In this document: positions 7,410 through 16,182 of the stretch, piece after piece
Layout: each line of letters begins with the position of its first letter
Numbering within the stretch: the first letter of the stretch is position 1
NCBI GenBank assembly: GCA_036399695.1
Contig: DASWMP010000277.1
Location: 1 to 58,107 of the forward strand
DNA length: 58,107 nt
Origin: DASVEE01 sp036399695
Lineage (GTDB): Bacteria; Acidobacteriota; Thermoanaerobaculia; Gp7-AA8
Direction: 5' to 3'
Notes under the pieces: model-generated
Seen by the model: the letters and a program-made list of their open reading frames with translations, nothing else
Told to the model about the DNA's origin: nothing
Database searches by the model: none
Position numbers and translations under genes: made by a program

Positions 7410-10400
7410 GTGCCGACCTCGCAACCCACCTCGCTGTCCGTCTACAGGGGCCAGTCGCGCACTGGCGAGGGGGAAGGTCCGGGAAAAACGGTGCTGCACG
7501 GCGAGCAATACATTCGCGTCGATCCGCCGCTGTTCAACACGGAGCTGCTTGACGAGATACGTCCCTGGCTCACGCTCGACTCCGACCCCGCCGATCACCA
7601 GCGGCTCGATGACCGCCTCGAGGCCTGGTCGCTGTTTCCGTCCGGCAGCTTCGTCTTCGTCGTCCGTCTCGTCTCGGCCGGCGTCTACGACCGCCGTGCG
7701 GCGTACTTCGCACATGGCCGTGCGTGGCGCCGCGACGCTCTTCCGCGCGGCTTCGATCCCGGCCTGCACCTCGGACGCTCGGAGACGTTCGCCGCTCCGT
7801 GGCGCGACGACGGTACTCCCACATCGTTCGCCGACGAGACGCCATCGGTCGTGCGGATCGAGCAGGTGAATGCCGAGTCGCAGACGGCGGCCCGTTTTCT
7901 CGCGCACCTGCTGCAGGCTTCACTCGAAAAGTACCCGTTGATCATCGCGGCGCCCGTCGCCGATTTCGCGACTGGGGCCGCGCTGCATGCTCTCGTCGGC
8001 GCCGCGCGCGCCGGGCTGCCGTCGAACCTGCAGCGAGGCTGCCGGATCCGCGTCTATTCGCGATTCCCGGAGCTCTTCCTGCGGCACCTGGGCGTCAGTC
8101 TCCTCGTCGTTCCGGAGGACGCCGCCAGCGCGGCGCTCACGGCGCGGCCGGCGGCCACGCTGATCGATCGGCAGGGGCGGAAGGTCGCCGGCAAAGAGGC
8201 CGGCGAGCGAGCGCTCGGCTATGCCTCGACGGTCATCGAGCGAATGATCGCCATTCCCGAGGGCCTCCCGGCATTCACCGCCCGGATCGGCGAAAAAGCG
8301 CTCGCCGATTCACGGGCGATTCAGATCACCTACAACCTCGCCTTCGCATTCGCGGGAGACGTCGACCGTCGGGCCGACGTGCTGCGCCGCTACCTGCCGC
8401 GCACAGCGGAGAAGCTTGGTCCGGCCGTTCCGTGGAACGACCTGATCGGTTGTGACGAGTGGCGCGAGTTCCCGCCCGAGACGCTCCTCGACGAGCTCCT
8501 GACCGAGACTGCCGCGCTTTCTGCCGGCCGTCGCGAGCTGCTGCGAGTCGTGGAGGACGGCGCGGCGCGGCTCGGCATGCGCGTCGACGGACGGCTGGAG
8601 GGGTGGTGGGATCCGAAGCACCCCGGAAAAATCGCGCGTGTCATCGAACTGCTCGCGCACGACCCGCCGCTCGTCTCAGACGGCGCCGCAGCGGAGCGGT
8701 TGAATGAGCTTCCGCTCGAACAGCTCGCACGCGCGGCATCGAATGAAAAGGTGTTCGGAGTGCTCGCGCGTGCGGTATCCGGGGGTGTCCTCAGTCCGGA
8801 GTGGGCACACGCATTCATCGACGGGGCGCGCGGCGACGAGCTCGAACGGGCGGCGTTGCGGTGGCTCGACGACGAGACGTTCTTTCGCGCACCGTGGGGC
8901 GACATTCCCGAGCTGCTGCTCGACCGCCTCCGCTCACGCGCGCGTCCGCCTGCGGCACTCATACCGGTGGTGACAAACGCGGGACTGCGCCTGCGGCCAG
9001 CCGGAGGGCTCGCGCGCTACCTGCGGCTAGCTGACGTGCTGACTCGCGTCCAGGAGGCGGAGGGCAGCGAGAAGGAAAACCCGCTGATGACGGCGCTGTG
9101 GACGGCGTTGCCGCGGCTCGACGAGGCGGAGCTCGAGACGGTGGAGCGGATCGCCTTCGACGCCGCATGGCGTTGCATGCTGCCATCGCGGCTCGACGTG
9201 AAGACGCTGCTCGCCCTCGCCGATCGGTTTCACCACGAGGAGAGCGTCGATGCCATCTGCGAAGAGATCGACCGGCGGATGCGGCTCGATCCCGAGACGA
9301 CGACCGAGCCGCTCGTCCGTGCCGGCTGGTGGTACTTCTGGCGACGCCGTTCGCGTTTACGCGCTGACGAAGCCCAAGAAGCGGCCGTACTCCGCCGCTC
9401 CGCGCTCGCCTGGCTCGGCTCGAGTGTCTGGACCGCAGGGACGGAGGCGACGCTCGAAGCGTGGCAGGCCGCGCTGGCCGATGTGCGGACAATCGACGCG
9501 CGTGACGCGGCGGTGTTGCGTGCCGGGCATGGCAAGCGACGATGGCCGTGGATTCCTCCGTTCCAGGAGCAGCAGCTTCAGGATCTGGTCGACGGCGTGA
9601 CCGACGTGGGAGTGCTGGCGGAGCTCGCGGAGGCACTGGCTGTGGACCGGGCGATAACCGGGATGAACTGGAGCGCTCGACAACTGCTCGCAAGATCGGC
9701 ATGGAAGGACCTGATTCCGGCTGACGCTCTCGGGTTGCTGCTCGACGAGCGATATGGCGGCGCACGTCCGTCATTGACGCTACCTGAAGCGACGGCTCTC
9801 CTGACGTATGCCGGACACCGTCACGAGCGGGCATTGGCCGCGCGCATCGACGCTATTGGTGACATGCTCCAGCGCGACTGGACGGCGGCCTTTCGTGCGG
9901 CCGGCGATCCCGACCTCTGGAGCGACGGACGCTTCCTGACGCGTGTGGCGGAGTGGATGAACGGCCGGCCGTCGCTCGCGGCGATGACGACGGGGGCGGC
10001 GAAGTGGATCGATGAGCGGGCGGATGGCGAGCCGGAGTCGACGCCGCGCAATCCATCCCAGTCGCTCGTCCGAGATCTCATCACGACCGGTTTGCGGAAT
10101 GCGGCGCGGTTGGTCGACCCGGCCCTGTCGAATCGCCTGCAGAACGAGACGCTGAGCGACAAAGTGATCACCGCGCTGATCAACGCGCAGGTGAAGCACG
10201 GCTGCTGGGCAGACCTCGCGGCGTACATGCGGGGCGCCGGCGTGGCGGAGGCACTGGATGCCATCGTGATGCGTCTGCGCGCGCGCACGCTGCTGCCCCG
10301 TGAACGGCAGAATCTCGCCGTCCAAGGGTGGCGAACGTTCCAAGCGGCGGCGAGAGACCACGACGTCCTCCTCAGTGGGCTGAATGACGGACGCGGATGC

Positions 10401-10703
10401 AAGGCGGCTTTCGGCCTCGCCGCGGCCATGCTCCCGCCGGGGTCTCTCGGTCTTGCGGCGCTGCAACTCGCGGCCGCATCGAAGCACTCGGGACACCTGG
10501 ACGCACGATGGTGGGAGCGGCTCGTGGCGGCTCTGCAATCGTGGAAGCGTAACGGCACCGGCCAGAGTGCGGACGATCGCGCGGACGCCGCGCTCGCAGT
10601 GATCTACGCGTACATCGACGAGCCGGACCGGAGCGCGTTGACGCGCGCGTTGTCGGAAACGCGCTGGCCGGTGGCGGTGGAATTCGGAGAGGGGACCTCA
10701 TGA
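7410..10703 (+). CDS. large GTPase-associated-type helical protein
   Basis: A 1097-aa soluble protein with no signal peptide or membrane helix. The N-terminal 200 residues (VLHGEQYI, LFPSGSFVFVVRLVSAG, then a 'LPSNLQRGCRIRVYS' block) resemble in layout the GTPase-associated protein 1 (GAP1-N and middle) domains that accompany P-loop GTPases in bacterial conflict systems. The remaining 800 residues are alpha-helical and Trp-rich, like a solenoid scaffold. The start is GTG 7410: the preceding gene stops at 7398, and AGAGAGG lies 5-8 bases upstream. The same frame is open back to 6612, but that stretch overlaps the GTPase gene and is a shadow. The 3' end overlaps the next gene by ATGA. It probably reads the GTPase state and passes it to effectors. 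Confidence 0.7.
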   Translation: MPTSQPTSLSVYRGQSRTGEGEGPGKTVLHGEQYIRVDPPLFNTELLDEIRPWLTLDSDPADHQRLDDRLEAWSLFPSGSFVFVVRLVSAGVYDRRAAYFAHGRAWRRDALPRGFDPGLHLGRSETFAAPWRDDGTPTSFADETPSVVRIEQVNAESQTAARFLAHLLQASLEKYPLIIAAPVADFATGAALHALVGAARAGLPSNLQRGCRIRVYSRFPELFLRHLGVSLLVVPEDAASAALTARPAATLIDRQGRKVAGKEAGERALGYASTVIERMIAIPEGLPAFTARIGEKALADSRAIQITYNLAFAFAGDVDRRADVLRRYLPRTAEKLGPAVPWNDLIGCDEWREFPPETLLDELLTETAALSAGRRELLRVVEDGAARLGMRVDGRLEGWWDPKHPGKIARVIELLAHDPPLVSDGAAAERLNELPLEQLARAASNEKVFGVLARAVSGGVLSPEWAHAFIDGARGDELERAALRWLDDETFFRAPWGDIPELLLDRLRSRARPPAALIPVVTNAGLRLRPAGGLARYLRLADVLTRVQEAEGSEKENPLMTALWTALPRLDEAELETVERIAFDAAWRCMLPSRLDVKTLLALADRFHHEESVDAICEEIDRRMRLDPETTTEPLVRAGWWYFWRRRSRLRADEAQEAAVLRRSALAWLGSSVWTAGTEATLEAWQAALADVRTIDARDAAVLRAGHGKRRWPWIPPFQEQQLQDLVDGVTDVGVLAELAEALAVDRAITGMNWSARQLLARSAWKDLIPADALGLLLDERYGGARPSLTLPEATALLTYAGHRHERALAARIDAIGDMLQRDWTAAFRAAGDPDLWSDGRFLTRVAEWMNGRPSLAAMTTGAAKWIDERADGEPESTPRNPSQSLVRDLITTGLRNAARLVDPALSNRLQNETLSDKVITALINAQVKHGCWADLAAYMRGAGVAEALDAIVMRLRARTLLPRERQNLAVQGWRTFQAAARDHDVLLSGLNDGRGCKAAFGLAAAMLPPGSLGLAALQLAAASKHSGHLDARWWERLVAALQSWKRNGTGQSADDRADAALAVIYAYIDEPDRSALTRALSETRWPVAVEFGEGTS

Positions 10704-11968
10704 GCAATGTCGCGACGTTTTTCCGGAACCGCGAAAAGAACGTGGGCGAGACGAGTTACTTCTCGATCGAGGGCGCGAAGGCGACGCAGGACGTAGCCGT
10801 CTACGCGCAACGTCGGATCGAGTGGCAGCCGGCTCTCGGCACTAAGAATCACAAAGAGCCGGAGGCCGTGCCGAAAGAGCTGCGCAGCGCGGTCACACAA
10901 GCCGGCGGCGGCCTCATCGTCACCGCCTCGGGACTGGGTCCGGTGCGGAAGCTAGCGGTGACGCGCGTGAACGCGAACGGGTATGACGCGCCGGAGCGAT
11001 GCGTCGTCCTCACGCCGGGCCGGCTCTCGGCGGTGTTCAAGGCCGACGGCAACAACTACGACTTTCCGGCCGGGTCGCACATTCTCGTCCCCGTCGACGA
11101 AGAGGCGGACGAGAAGTTGCAGGATTTCATCTCCTATCTGACGTGGCTCTCGCCCGACATGGAGGCGCTCGTCCTGAGCGCGATCCGCCGGCCCAGTCTC
11201 GACCATCGGCTGAACATCCTCGAAACGAAGATGCTCGGCCGGACCTCGGACGAGGCGCTGGCGCCATCGAGCGAGTCATGGATAGCGCATCTGACGAGAA
11301 AGACCGCCGCTGTGTTCACGGGTCGCCGCGCGGCCATGGTCCTGCTGGTGCTGCTCCTGGCGGCGGGCGGATTTGGATTCTTCCGATTCAGATCGCGGCG
11401 AACACCGGACACGCCGGTCGTCGGGGCGTCTGTTCCCGGTGCGACAGAACCGGCCGCCGAACGGCCCGCGATGGCGGGCGAGGACCTGGACACCGGCACC
11501 CCTGATCCGGAGCCGTACGTCGACGAGGCCAGAACGCTGTTCGAACTGATTCGCGCGAAGCGGGCGAAGGACGCCATGCTGGCGAAGATCGACGACATCC
11601 ATTTCGCGTCGCTCCGCGATGAATCGCTCACGGAACAGCGCATCACCACAGCCTTGCAGGAAAGCGGCGAAGCCCCAGTGCTTTGGGGTCTCGTCAAGTT
11701 GCAGTTGCTGAAGCTCGGTGCCGATCCGAAGCAGCGCCCATTCGGAGCGTCGGTACAGACGCCTGACCGTGCGGCGGCGCTGTACAAAACCATACCGCGG
11801 CGGGCAGTCGAAGACGACCCGGCCGGAGCACGCTTTCTGACGGAACTCGCGTGCCGCCTAGGCGACGGTGCCGCGCCGCCCTTCGGCGGCGACTGCACGA
11901 CAATGTCGGCCGACGACCTCGAAGCCGGCCTGCGTGAACTGATTACGTTCGTGGAGCGAGGGCTATGA
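10700..11968 (+). CDS. single-pass membrane protein of plus operon
   Basis: A 422-aa protein with a cytosolic N-terminal domain of about 200 residues, one membrane helix at 211-228, and a C-terminal portion that starts with a Pro/Thr-rich linker and continues as helical repeats. No signal peptide precedes the N-terminal domain, so the C-terminal half should be outside the cytoplasm. I do not recognise either domain. It is joined by ATGA overlaps to both neighbours, which indicates translational coupling and fixed stoichiometry with the GTPase-associated protein and the vWA-like protein. Confidence 0.7.
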   Translation: MSNVATFFRNREKNVGETSYFSIEGAKATQDVAVYAQRRIEWQPALGTKNHKEPEAVPKELRSAVTQAGGGLIVTASGLGPVRKLAVTRVNANGYDAPERCVVLTPGRLSAVFKADGNNYDFPAGSHILVPVDEEADEKLQDFISYLTWLSPDMEALVLSAIRRPSLDHRLNILETKMLGRTSDEALAPSSESWIAHLTRKTAAVFTGRRAAMVLLVLLLAAGGFGFFRFRSRRTPDTPVVGASVPGATEPAAERPAMAGEDLDTGTPDPEPYVDEARTLFELIRAKRAKDAMLAKIDDIHFASLRDESLTEQRITTALQESGEAPVLWGLVKLQLLKLGADPKQRPFGASVQTPDRAAALYKTIPRRAVEDDPAGARFLTELACRLGDGAAPPFGGDCTTMSADDLEAGLRELITFVERGL

Positions 11969-13083
11969 CGGAGCTTCGCGTGCGTACATGGGATTCCGCG
12001 GAGCATCGGCCGGCGGAGGTGGCGCTGCCGTTTTCCGCGAGCGAGGCGGCGCTCGAATTGCGATGTCTCGCCGGCGCGTCGCACGTGCACGTGGTGTTGT
12101 CCGATGACGACGGTGTGAAGTTGCGCGCGGAGGTGACGGCGGAGCCGGGCGAGACCGTGCCGCTCCACTTCGAGCGAGACGGCAGCGGTACGTACTCATT
12201 GTGGAGCCAAGGCCGCGACGTGGTGCATCTGCCGTGTGACGCTCGTTACGACCCGCTGCCTCCGATCCGTCCGGCCGCTTCGCCGGCGCCGCTCGACGTG
12301 ACGATCGTAGTCGATGCCACGACGCGTGTCTGGCTGCCGTCACCACCGGCGCGACGTCTGCTCGACGCGCACGAGCTGTGGTCTGCACACGTCGAGAAGC
12401 TGGTCGAATTCGCCACGCGTGCCGGCGAAGGTCGCGACGCGCGGATAGCGATGATTGCATTCGGCGATCAACAGCCTCCGGCTGTCACCGCCCCCGATCT
12501 GCAGCCACGATACGTGCTTCATCCGTCCGAGGAGCAGCGCGTGTTGCAGCCGTTCATCGGCGAACGGCTGCGGGACGCGCTGCTGTCATTGGCCGCCTCG
12601 AACGGTGCAGACTTTGTCGACGCCACCGCCGATGCGCTCGACGCCTGCGCGCGGCTGCACTGGCGCGAGGAGGCGCGGAAGCTGGTGGTACTGACGGGCG
12701 ATTCGCCCGGCGCCTCGCTGCTCTACCCGCTGCCGAGAGGAGCGGACCTCTGCGTGCGCGAGCTCGATGTCGATACGCGCGTGCTTGCGCTGCACCGCCT
12801 CGGCGTCGAGGTGTTGACGATCCATCATGCGCCGCGTAACTCGCCGCTCCACAGTCTCCCGTTCCAGCGCGCGCTGCTCGCCGGTGCGCGAGCGCAGTAC
12901 GGCCGTCTGGCGTCACTGCCTGAATTTGCGCTCGACGAGACGTCGTTCGATTCGGCCGCGGCCGCGGAGCGTTTTCAACGCGCCGCCGGCAGCATCGCCC
13001 GCGGTGCCGCGCTCGGCGAGCTCGCGCGCATCACGGGCGCGGCCACGTCTCCAAAGCGTTCGAGAGCAGCACGCGCACGTTGA
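11965..13083 (+). CDS. vWA-like protein with degenerate metal site
   Basis: A 372-aa protein. After a beta-rich N-terminal domain of about 100 residues comes a vWA-like fold: LDVTIVVDATTRVW where DxSxS would be, DARIAMIAFGD as beta-3, ADFVDATADALDAC as the helix with the usual Thr, and KLVVLTGDSPGAS as the strand ending in Asp. The first motif has Thr instead of the two serines, so MIDAS metal binding is probably weakened. There is no signal peptide or membrane segment, unlike the vWA proteins of the opposite operon. It is the last gene of the plus operon, coupled by ATGA to the previous gene, and its final 53 bp overlap the end of the convergent operon. Confidence 0.7.
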   Translation: MTELRVRTWDSAEHRPAEVALPFSASEAALELRCLAGASHVHVVLSDDDGVKLRAEVTAEPGETVPLHFERDGSGTYSLWSQGRDVVHLPCDARYDPLPPIRPAASPAPLDVTIVVDATTRVWLPSPPARRLLDAHELWSAHVEKLVEFATRAGEGRDARIAMIAFGDQQPPAVTAPDLQPRYVLHPSEEQRVLQPFIGERLRDALLSLAASNGADFVDATADALDACARLHWREEARKLVVLTGDSPGASLLYPLPRGADLCVRELDVDTRVLALHRLGVEVLTIHHAPRNSPLHSLPFQRALLAGARAQYGRLASLPEFALDETSFDSAAAAERFQRAAGSIARGAALGELARITGAATSPKRSRAARAR

Positions 13084-14485
13084 GGTCGTGCGGCATCGTG
13101 GCGCGCCAGTCGAGTAGCGCCTGACGCAGCGGCTCCGACAACGTTCGCGGTGCACCGCAACTCGCCGACTGAGCGAGCACTTCCCGGAGTCCGTGCTCGC
13201 CAAGTGTGGCGAGGCTGTTCCACTGTTGCGGCCTATCGAAGGAAAGCCCGTAAAACAGCGCGGGCACGCGGCTGGGAAGCCCGACTCGTTGCACCGTCGC
13301 GGGCTCCGGTACCAGCACGATGGCGGCGCTGCGCAACAGGTCGATCTTCACAGTCCATTGCTCGTCATCGGCGTGGTCCGGCTTCCGGAGATTATCGATC
13401 CACGACGCGATCAGCCGCGCCGCGGCCCCGCCGGGCTTTGGCATCCGCGACGTCTGCCGCAGTGCCTCAGGCGCGAGCCAGCGCCTGTCCGCGGCGGCCG
13501 CGAACTCGTATAGCTCCGAGAGAACCGGGGCGTCGTCCCGCTGCGGCGGCGTCAGCGCGAGCCGCACGCCGGGGCGGAGCGAGATCGTCGGCGCCGGTAC
13601 GGCCGCGGGCACGTCGTCCGTTGTTACGGTGCTGAGGCTCCATGATGTGGCGACGGTCGAAAACAGTGCGCTCGCCATCTGCGCCGCCGTCTCCGAACCT
13701 ACCGGCTCGATCGCCTGCGCATGCGCGCTGACGAGCACGTCCCAGCGACTGCCGAGATCGGCGAGCGACGGGCGGGTAGAGGGAATCCAGCCTGCCAGCG
13801 AGAGTCGATCGGCCACCTCGCGCGGGAGCGGCAGCAGGAGCGCGGCCAGCGCTTCCGGCGCGAGCGGTTGTGGCACCCCGGTCAGCAGCGACGGCCGCCG
13901 TGCAGTGAGCAGTTGCTCGTACAGTCGCTCGAGGGAGTCCTGCGAGATACTTTCGCGCAACAGCGTACGGCCACGCTCGATCGCGGCGTCGATCCGGTCG
14001 CGATCGAGGACGAGCGGCTCGTGCTCGCTGGCGTCCATCGAAAGGAACGCTCCGGACGGCTGCCAGATCTCGCCGGGGTGGCGTTCCCACCAACATGCAT
14101 CCGCGAGTGCAGCCGCATGAGGCAGCAGGAGGAGCGCTCCGACCGCAGCCGGAATGCCCGCGGGCCGGTGCCATTCGAGGATCTGTTTCTCGACGAAGCC
14201 ACGGCGTCCAGCGGCATCGGTGGCGCGGCTAGCATAGCCGGCCACGGCGTAACAGTGCCGGCCGAGGTTACGCCAGGCGATGAAGCGCTCCGGCGCGTCT
14301 TCACCACCGAGGCTGAGCTGCATCTGCAGGTCATCACCTTTGTGGGTGAACTGACGACTGCGCGCCATCCAGCGAAAATCGGTGGGTGCGCCGTGGACTT
14401 TGCCCCAGATGCCGCGCTCATAGTCGACGAGAGCGGGCAGCGGCTCATCGAGTTGGAGGGCGGGCCAGGTCTGCTCGCTCGTCAT
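13031..14485 (-). CDS. GTPase-less paralogue of the next upstream gene
   Basis: A 484-aa soluble protein and the last gene of the minus operon. Its first 260 residues match the N-terminal half of the 566-aa protein encoded just upstream, with shared blocks YERGIWGKV-GAP-DFRW, DAAGR-GF-EKQ-LEW-RPAG, AALLLPLPREVA-RLSLAGW-PSTR. The P-loop domain is absent and is replaced by an unrelated helical C-terminus. The shared block resembles GAP1-N domains in layout. The start is the ATG in the ATGA overlap with the 566-aa gene. It may sequester or regulate the partner of the GTPase-bearing form. The stop lies inside the 3' end of the convergent vWA-like gene. Confidence 0.72.
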   Translation of the reverse strand: MTSEQTWPALQLDEPLPALVDYERGIWGKVHGAPTDFRWMARSRQFTHKGDDLQMQLSLGGEDAPERFIAWRNLGRHCYAVAGYASRATDAAGRRGFVEKQILEWHRPAGIPAAVGALLLLPHAAALADACWWERHPGEIWQPSGAFLSMDASEHEPLVLDRDRIDAAIERGRTLLRESISQDSLERLYEQLLTARRPSLLTGVPQPLAPEALAALLLPLPREVADRLSLAGWIPSTRPSLADLGSRWDVLVSAHAQAIEPVGSETAAQMASALFSTVATSWSLSTVTTDDVPAAVPAPTISLRPGVRLALTPPQRDDAPVLSELYEFAAAADRRWLAPEALRQTSRMPKPGGAAARLIASWIDNLRKPDHADDEQWTVKIDLLRSAAIVLVPEPATVQRVGLPSRVPALFYGLSFDRPQQWNSLATLGEHGLREVLAQSASCGAPRTLSEPLRQALLDWRATMPHDLNVRVLLSNALETWPRP

Positions 14486-16182
14486 GACAGCACCGTCAGC
14501 TCGTCCAGGAGCCACGAAAACGGAGCCATCAGATTGAAGGCCGTACCGCCCGGACAGATGCGAGGCTCGAGCGCCTCGTCGATGAACACGGCTGGCTCGA
14601 CAATGCCATGACGCAGCCGGATGCCGGCCGCGGAGATCGGGAACAAACGATAGTTGGCGCAGTAGCGATCGAGGGCCCGGACGAGCACCGGCGCCACTCT
14701 CTGGCGCACGAAGGCGTCGGGACTATCGAGGGCCTGCCGGAAGTCGGCCGCTGTTTCGATCAGGATGTCGGCTTTCGAGACGCAGACCGCGATCGGCCGC
14801 GTGTCTTTGCCGGCCCGCTCGCTCGCGACGTAAAGCAGCTCGAGCGTTCGCGTGACGCGGCTCTCGAGGAGGGCCTGATCGGACCAGGGGTCGAACAGCA
14901 GGACGATGCCGTCGGCCGTTCCGAGCCGCGCCTTGAAATCGATTTGAAGGCTCGTATCCGGCTCGTCGGCGAGCTTTTCCGAGTGGGCACCGGCGCGGTC
15001 CTCGAGTTGCAGTGATGCGAGGAAGCCGCGAGTGCGGTGGCGAAACCGGTATTCGATTGCTTCCAGGACCGCAAACGCCGTGGCGGCGGGGAACTGGTTC
15101 TCGTTCTTCATCCGCGTGCGCATGCCGTGGATGAACTCGAGCGACCGTTGTGTCGGATAGACCTCCCAATGCTCGTCATTCGCGTCGAGAAAGAGTTTGG
15201 CCAGCAGCGCCGTCTTTCCGGCCGCCGACGGTCCCCACAACGCGAGCTGCACCGGCTTCGTCACCGGGCCGGCCGTCGCTTCCCGCGCAGGAACGGCTCG
15301 CGTTGGCCGATGGGCCGCAAGGAGCGACCGCGCCATCGCACGCGCCTCGCGCAGTTGCTCGTCGGTCGGCAGGGGAGCGTCACCCGGTGCGATGGTGGTG
15401 GCGCTGCCGAGGATCACGTCCCACGTGCGTCGAACTTCTTCCAGCGCGCTGCCGGCGAGGCGTGTCGACGGTAGCCAGCCCGCAAGTGAGAGGCGCTCGG
15501 CGACCTCACGCGGGAGGGGCAGCAGCAGCGCCGCGACGGCTGCCGGCGGCAGTGGTGTCGTGATGCCCTGCAGCGTCACGCCTCGGCTGCCGGCAAGGAG
15601 GTCCGCATAGATCGACGTCAGGGCATCTTCGGTCGTCGCCACGGCGAGCGCACGGATGCCCTCCGCGATCGCCTCCTCGAGTACCGCGAGCGACACCGGA
15701 AGCGGCGCTACGGGCGCGACATCCATCGGATCGTCATCCGACCACCGGGTCGTTGCGTGCTGGTCGAACACGTCGCGCGTGTCGAGCGCCGCCACGGCGG
15801 GGAGGAGCAGCAGCGCGCCAAGCGCGGCGGGCACTCCGGCCGGCCGTTTCCATTCGAGCAGTTGTTTCTCGAGGAACCCGGAGCGGCCGGCCGCGTCGTG
15901 CGCGAGACTGCGATAAAGCGCGATGGCGTATGACGTGTCGCCGGTGGTGAGCCAGAGCGTGGCGTGCTCGGGAGCGTCCTCGAGCCCGAGCGCCAGCTCT
16001 CGCTCCAGTTTCCGATGCGGCGCGGCCAGGCCGGGGGTCGTGGCGATCCATCGGAAGTCCGACGGCGCGCCATCCACTTTCCCCCAGATCCCGCGCTCGC
16101 ATGAGATCGTTGACGGCAGATCGTTCGCCGTGAGGTCGAGGGCCGGCCAGGAGAGTGCGTGTTGTTCGATTCCCATGGTCAT
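14482..16182 (-). CDS. two-domain protein: GAP1-N-like domain plus P-loop GTPase
   Basis: A 566-aa protein. Residues 1-260 are the domain shared with the 484-aa paralogue downstream. Residues from about 310 form a GTPase-like P-loop domain: LALWGPSAAGKTALL with G1 at 317-324, DGIVLLFDPW near 431 as the G3 region, and CVSKADIL (469-472) as a G4-type SKAD giving guanine preference. The length of the GTPase domain and the lack of a membrane segment suggest a soluble switch protein. Start ATG 16182 overlaps the stop of the coiled-coil gene as ATGA. It is the second GTPase of the locus, the other being in the convergent operon at 6088. Confidence 0.78.
   Translation of the reverse strand: MTMGIEQHALSWPALDLTANDLPSTISCERGIWGKVDGAPSDFRWIATTPGLAAPHRKLERELALGLEDAPEHATLWLTTGDTSYAIALYRSLAHDAAGRSGFLEKQLLEWKRPAGVPAALGALLLLPAVAALDTRDVFDQHATTRWSDDDPMDVAPVAPLPVSLAVLEEAIAEGIRALAVATTEDALTSIYADLLAGSRGVTLQGITTPLPPAAVAALLLPLPREVAERLSLAGWLPSTRLAGSALEEVRRTWDVILGSATTIAPGDAPLPTDEQLREARAMARSLLAAHRPTRAVPAREATAGPVTKPVQLALWGPSAAGKTALLAKLFLDANDEHWEVYPTQRSLEFIHGMRTRMKNENQFPAATAFAVLEAIEYRFRHRTRGFLASLQLEDRAGAHSEKLADEPDTSLQIDFKARLGTADGIVLLFDPWSDQALLESRVTRTLELLYVASERAGKDTRPIAVCVSKADILIETAADFRQALDSPDAFVRQRVAPVLVRALDRYCANYRLFPISAAGIRLRHGIVEPAVFIDEALEPRICPGGTAFNLMAPFSWLLDELTVLS

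Noticed and set aside
13193..14611. Several plus-strand ORFs opposite the 484-aa paralogue
   Set aside because: Antisense shadows. The minus-strand frame is supported by extended similarity to the 566-aa protein and an ATGA start.
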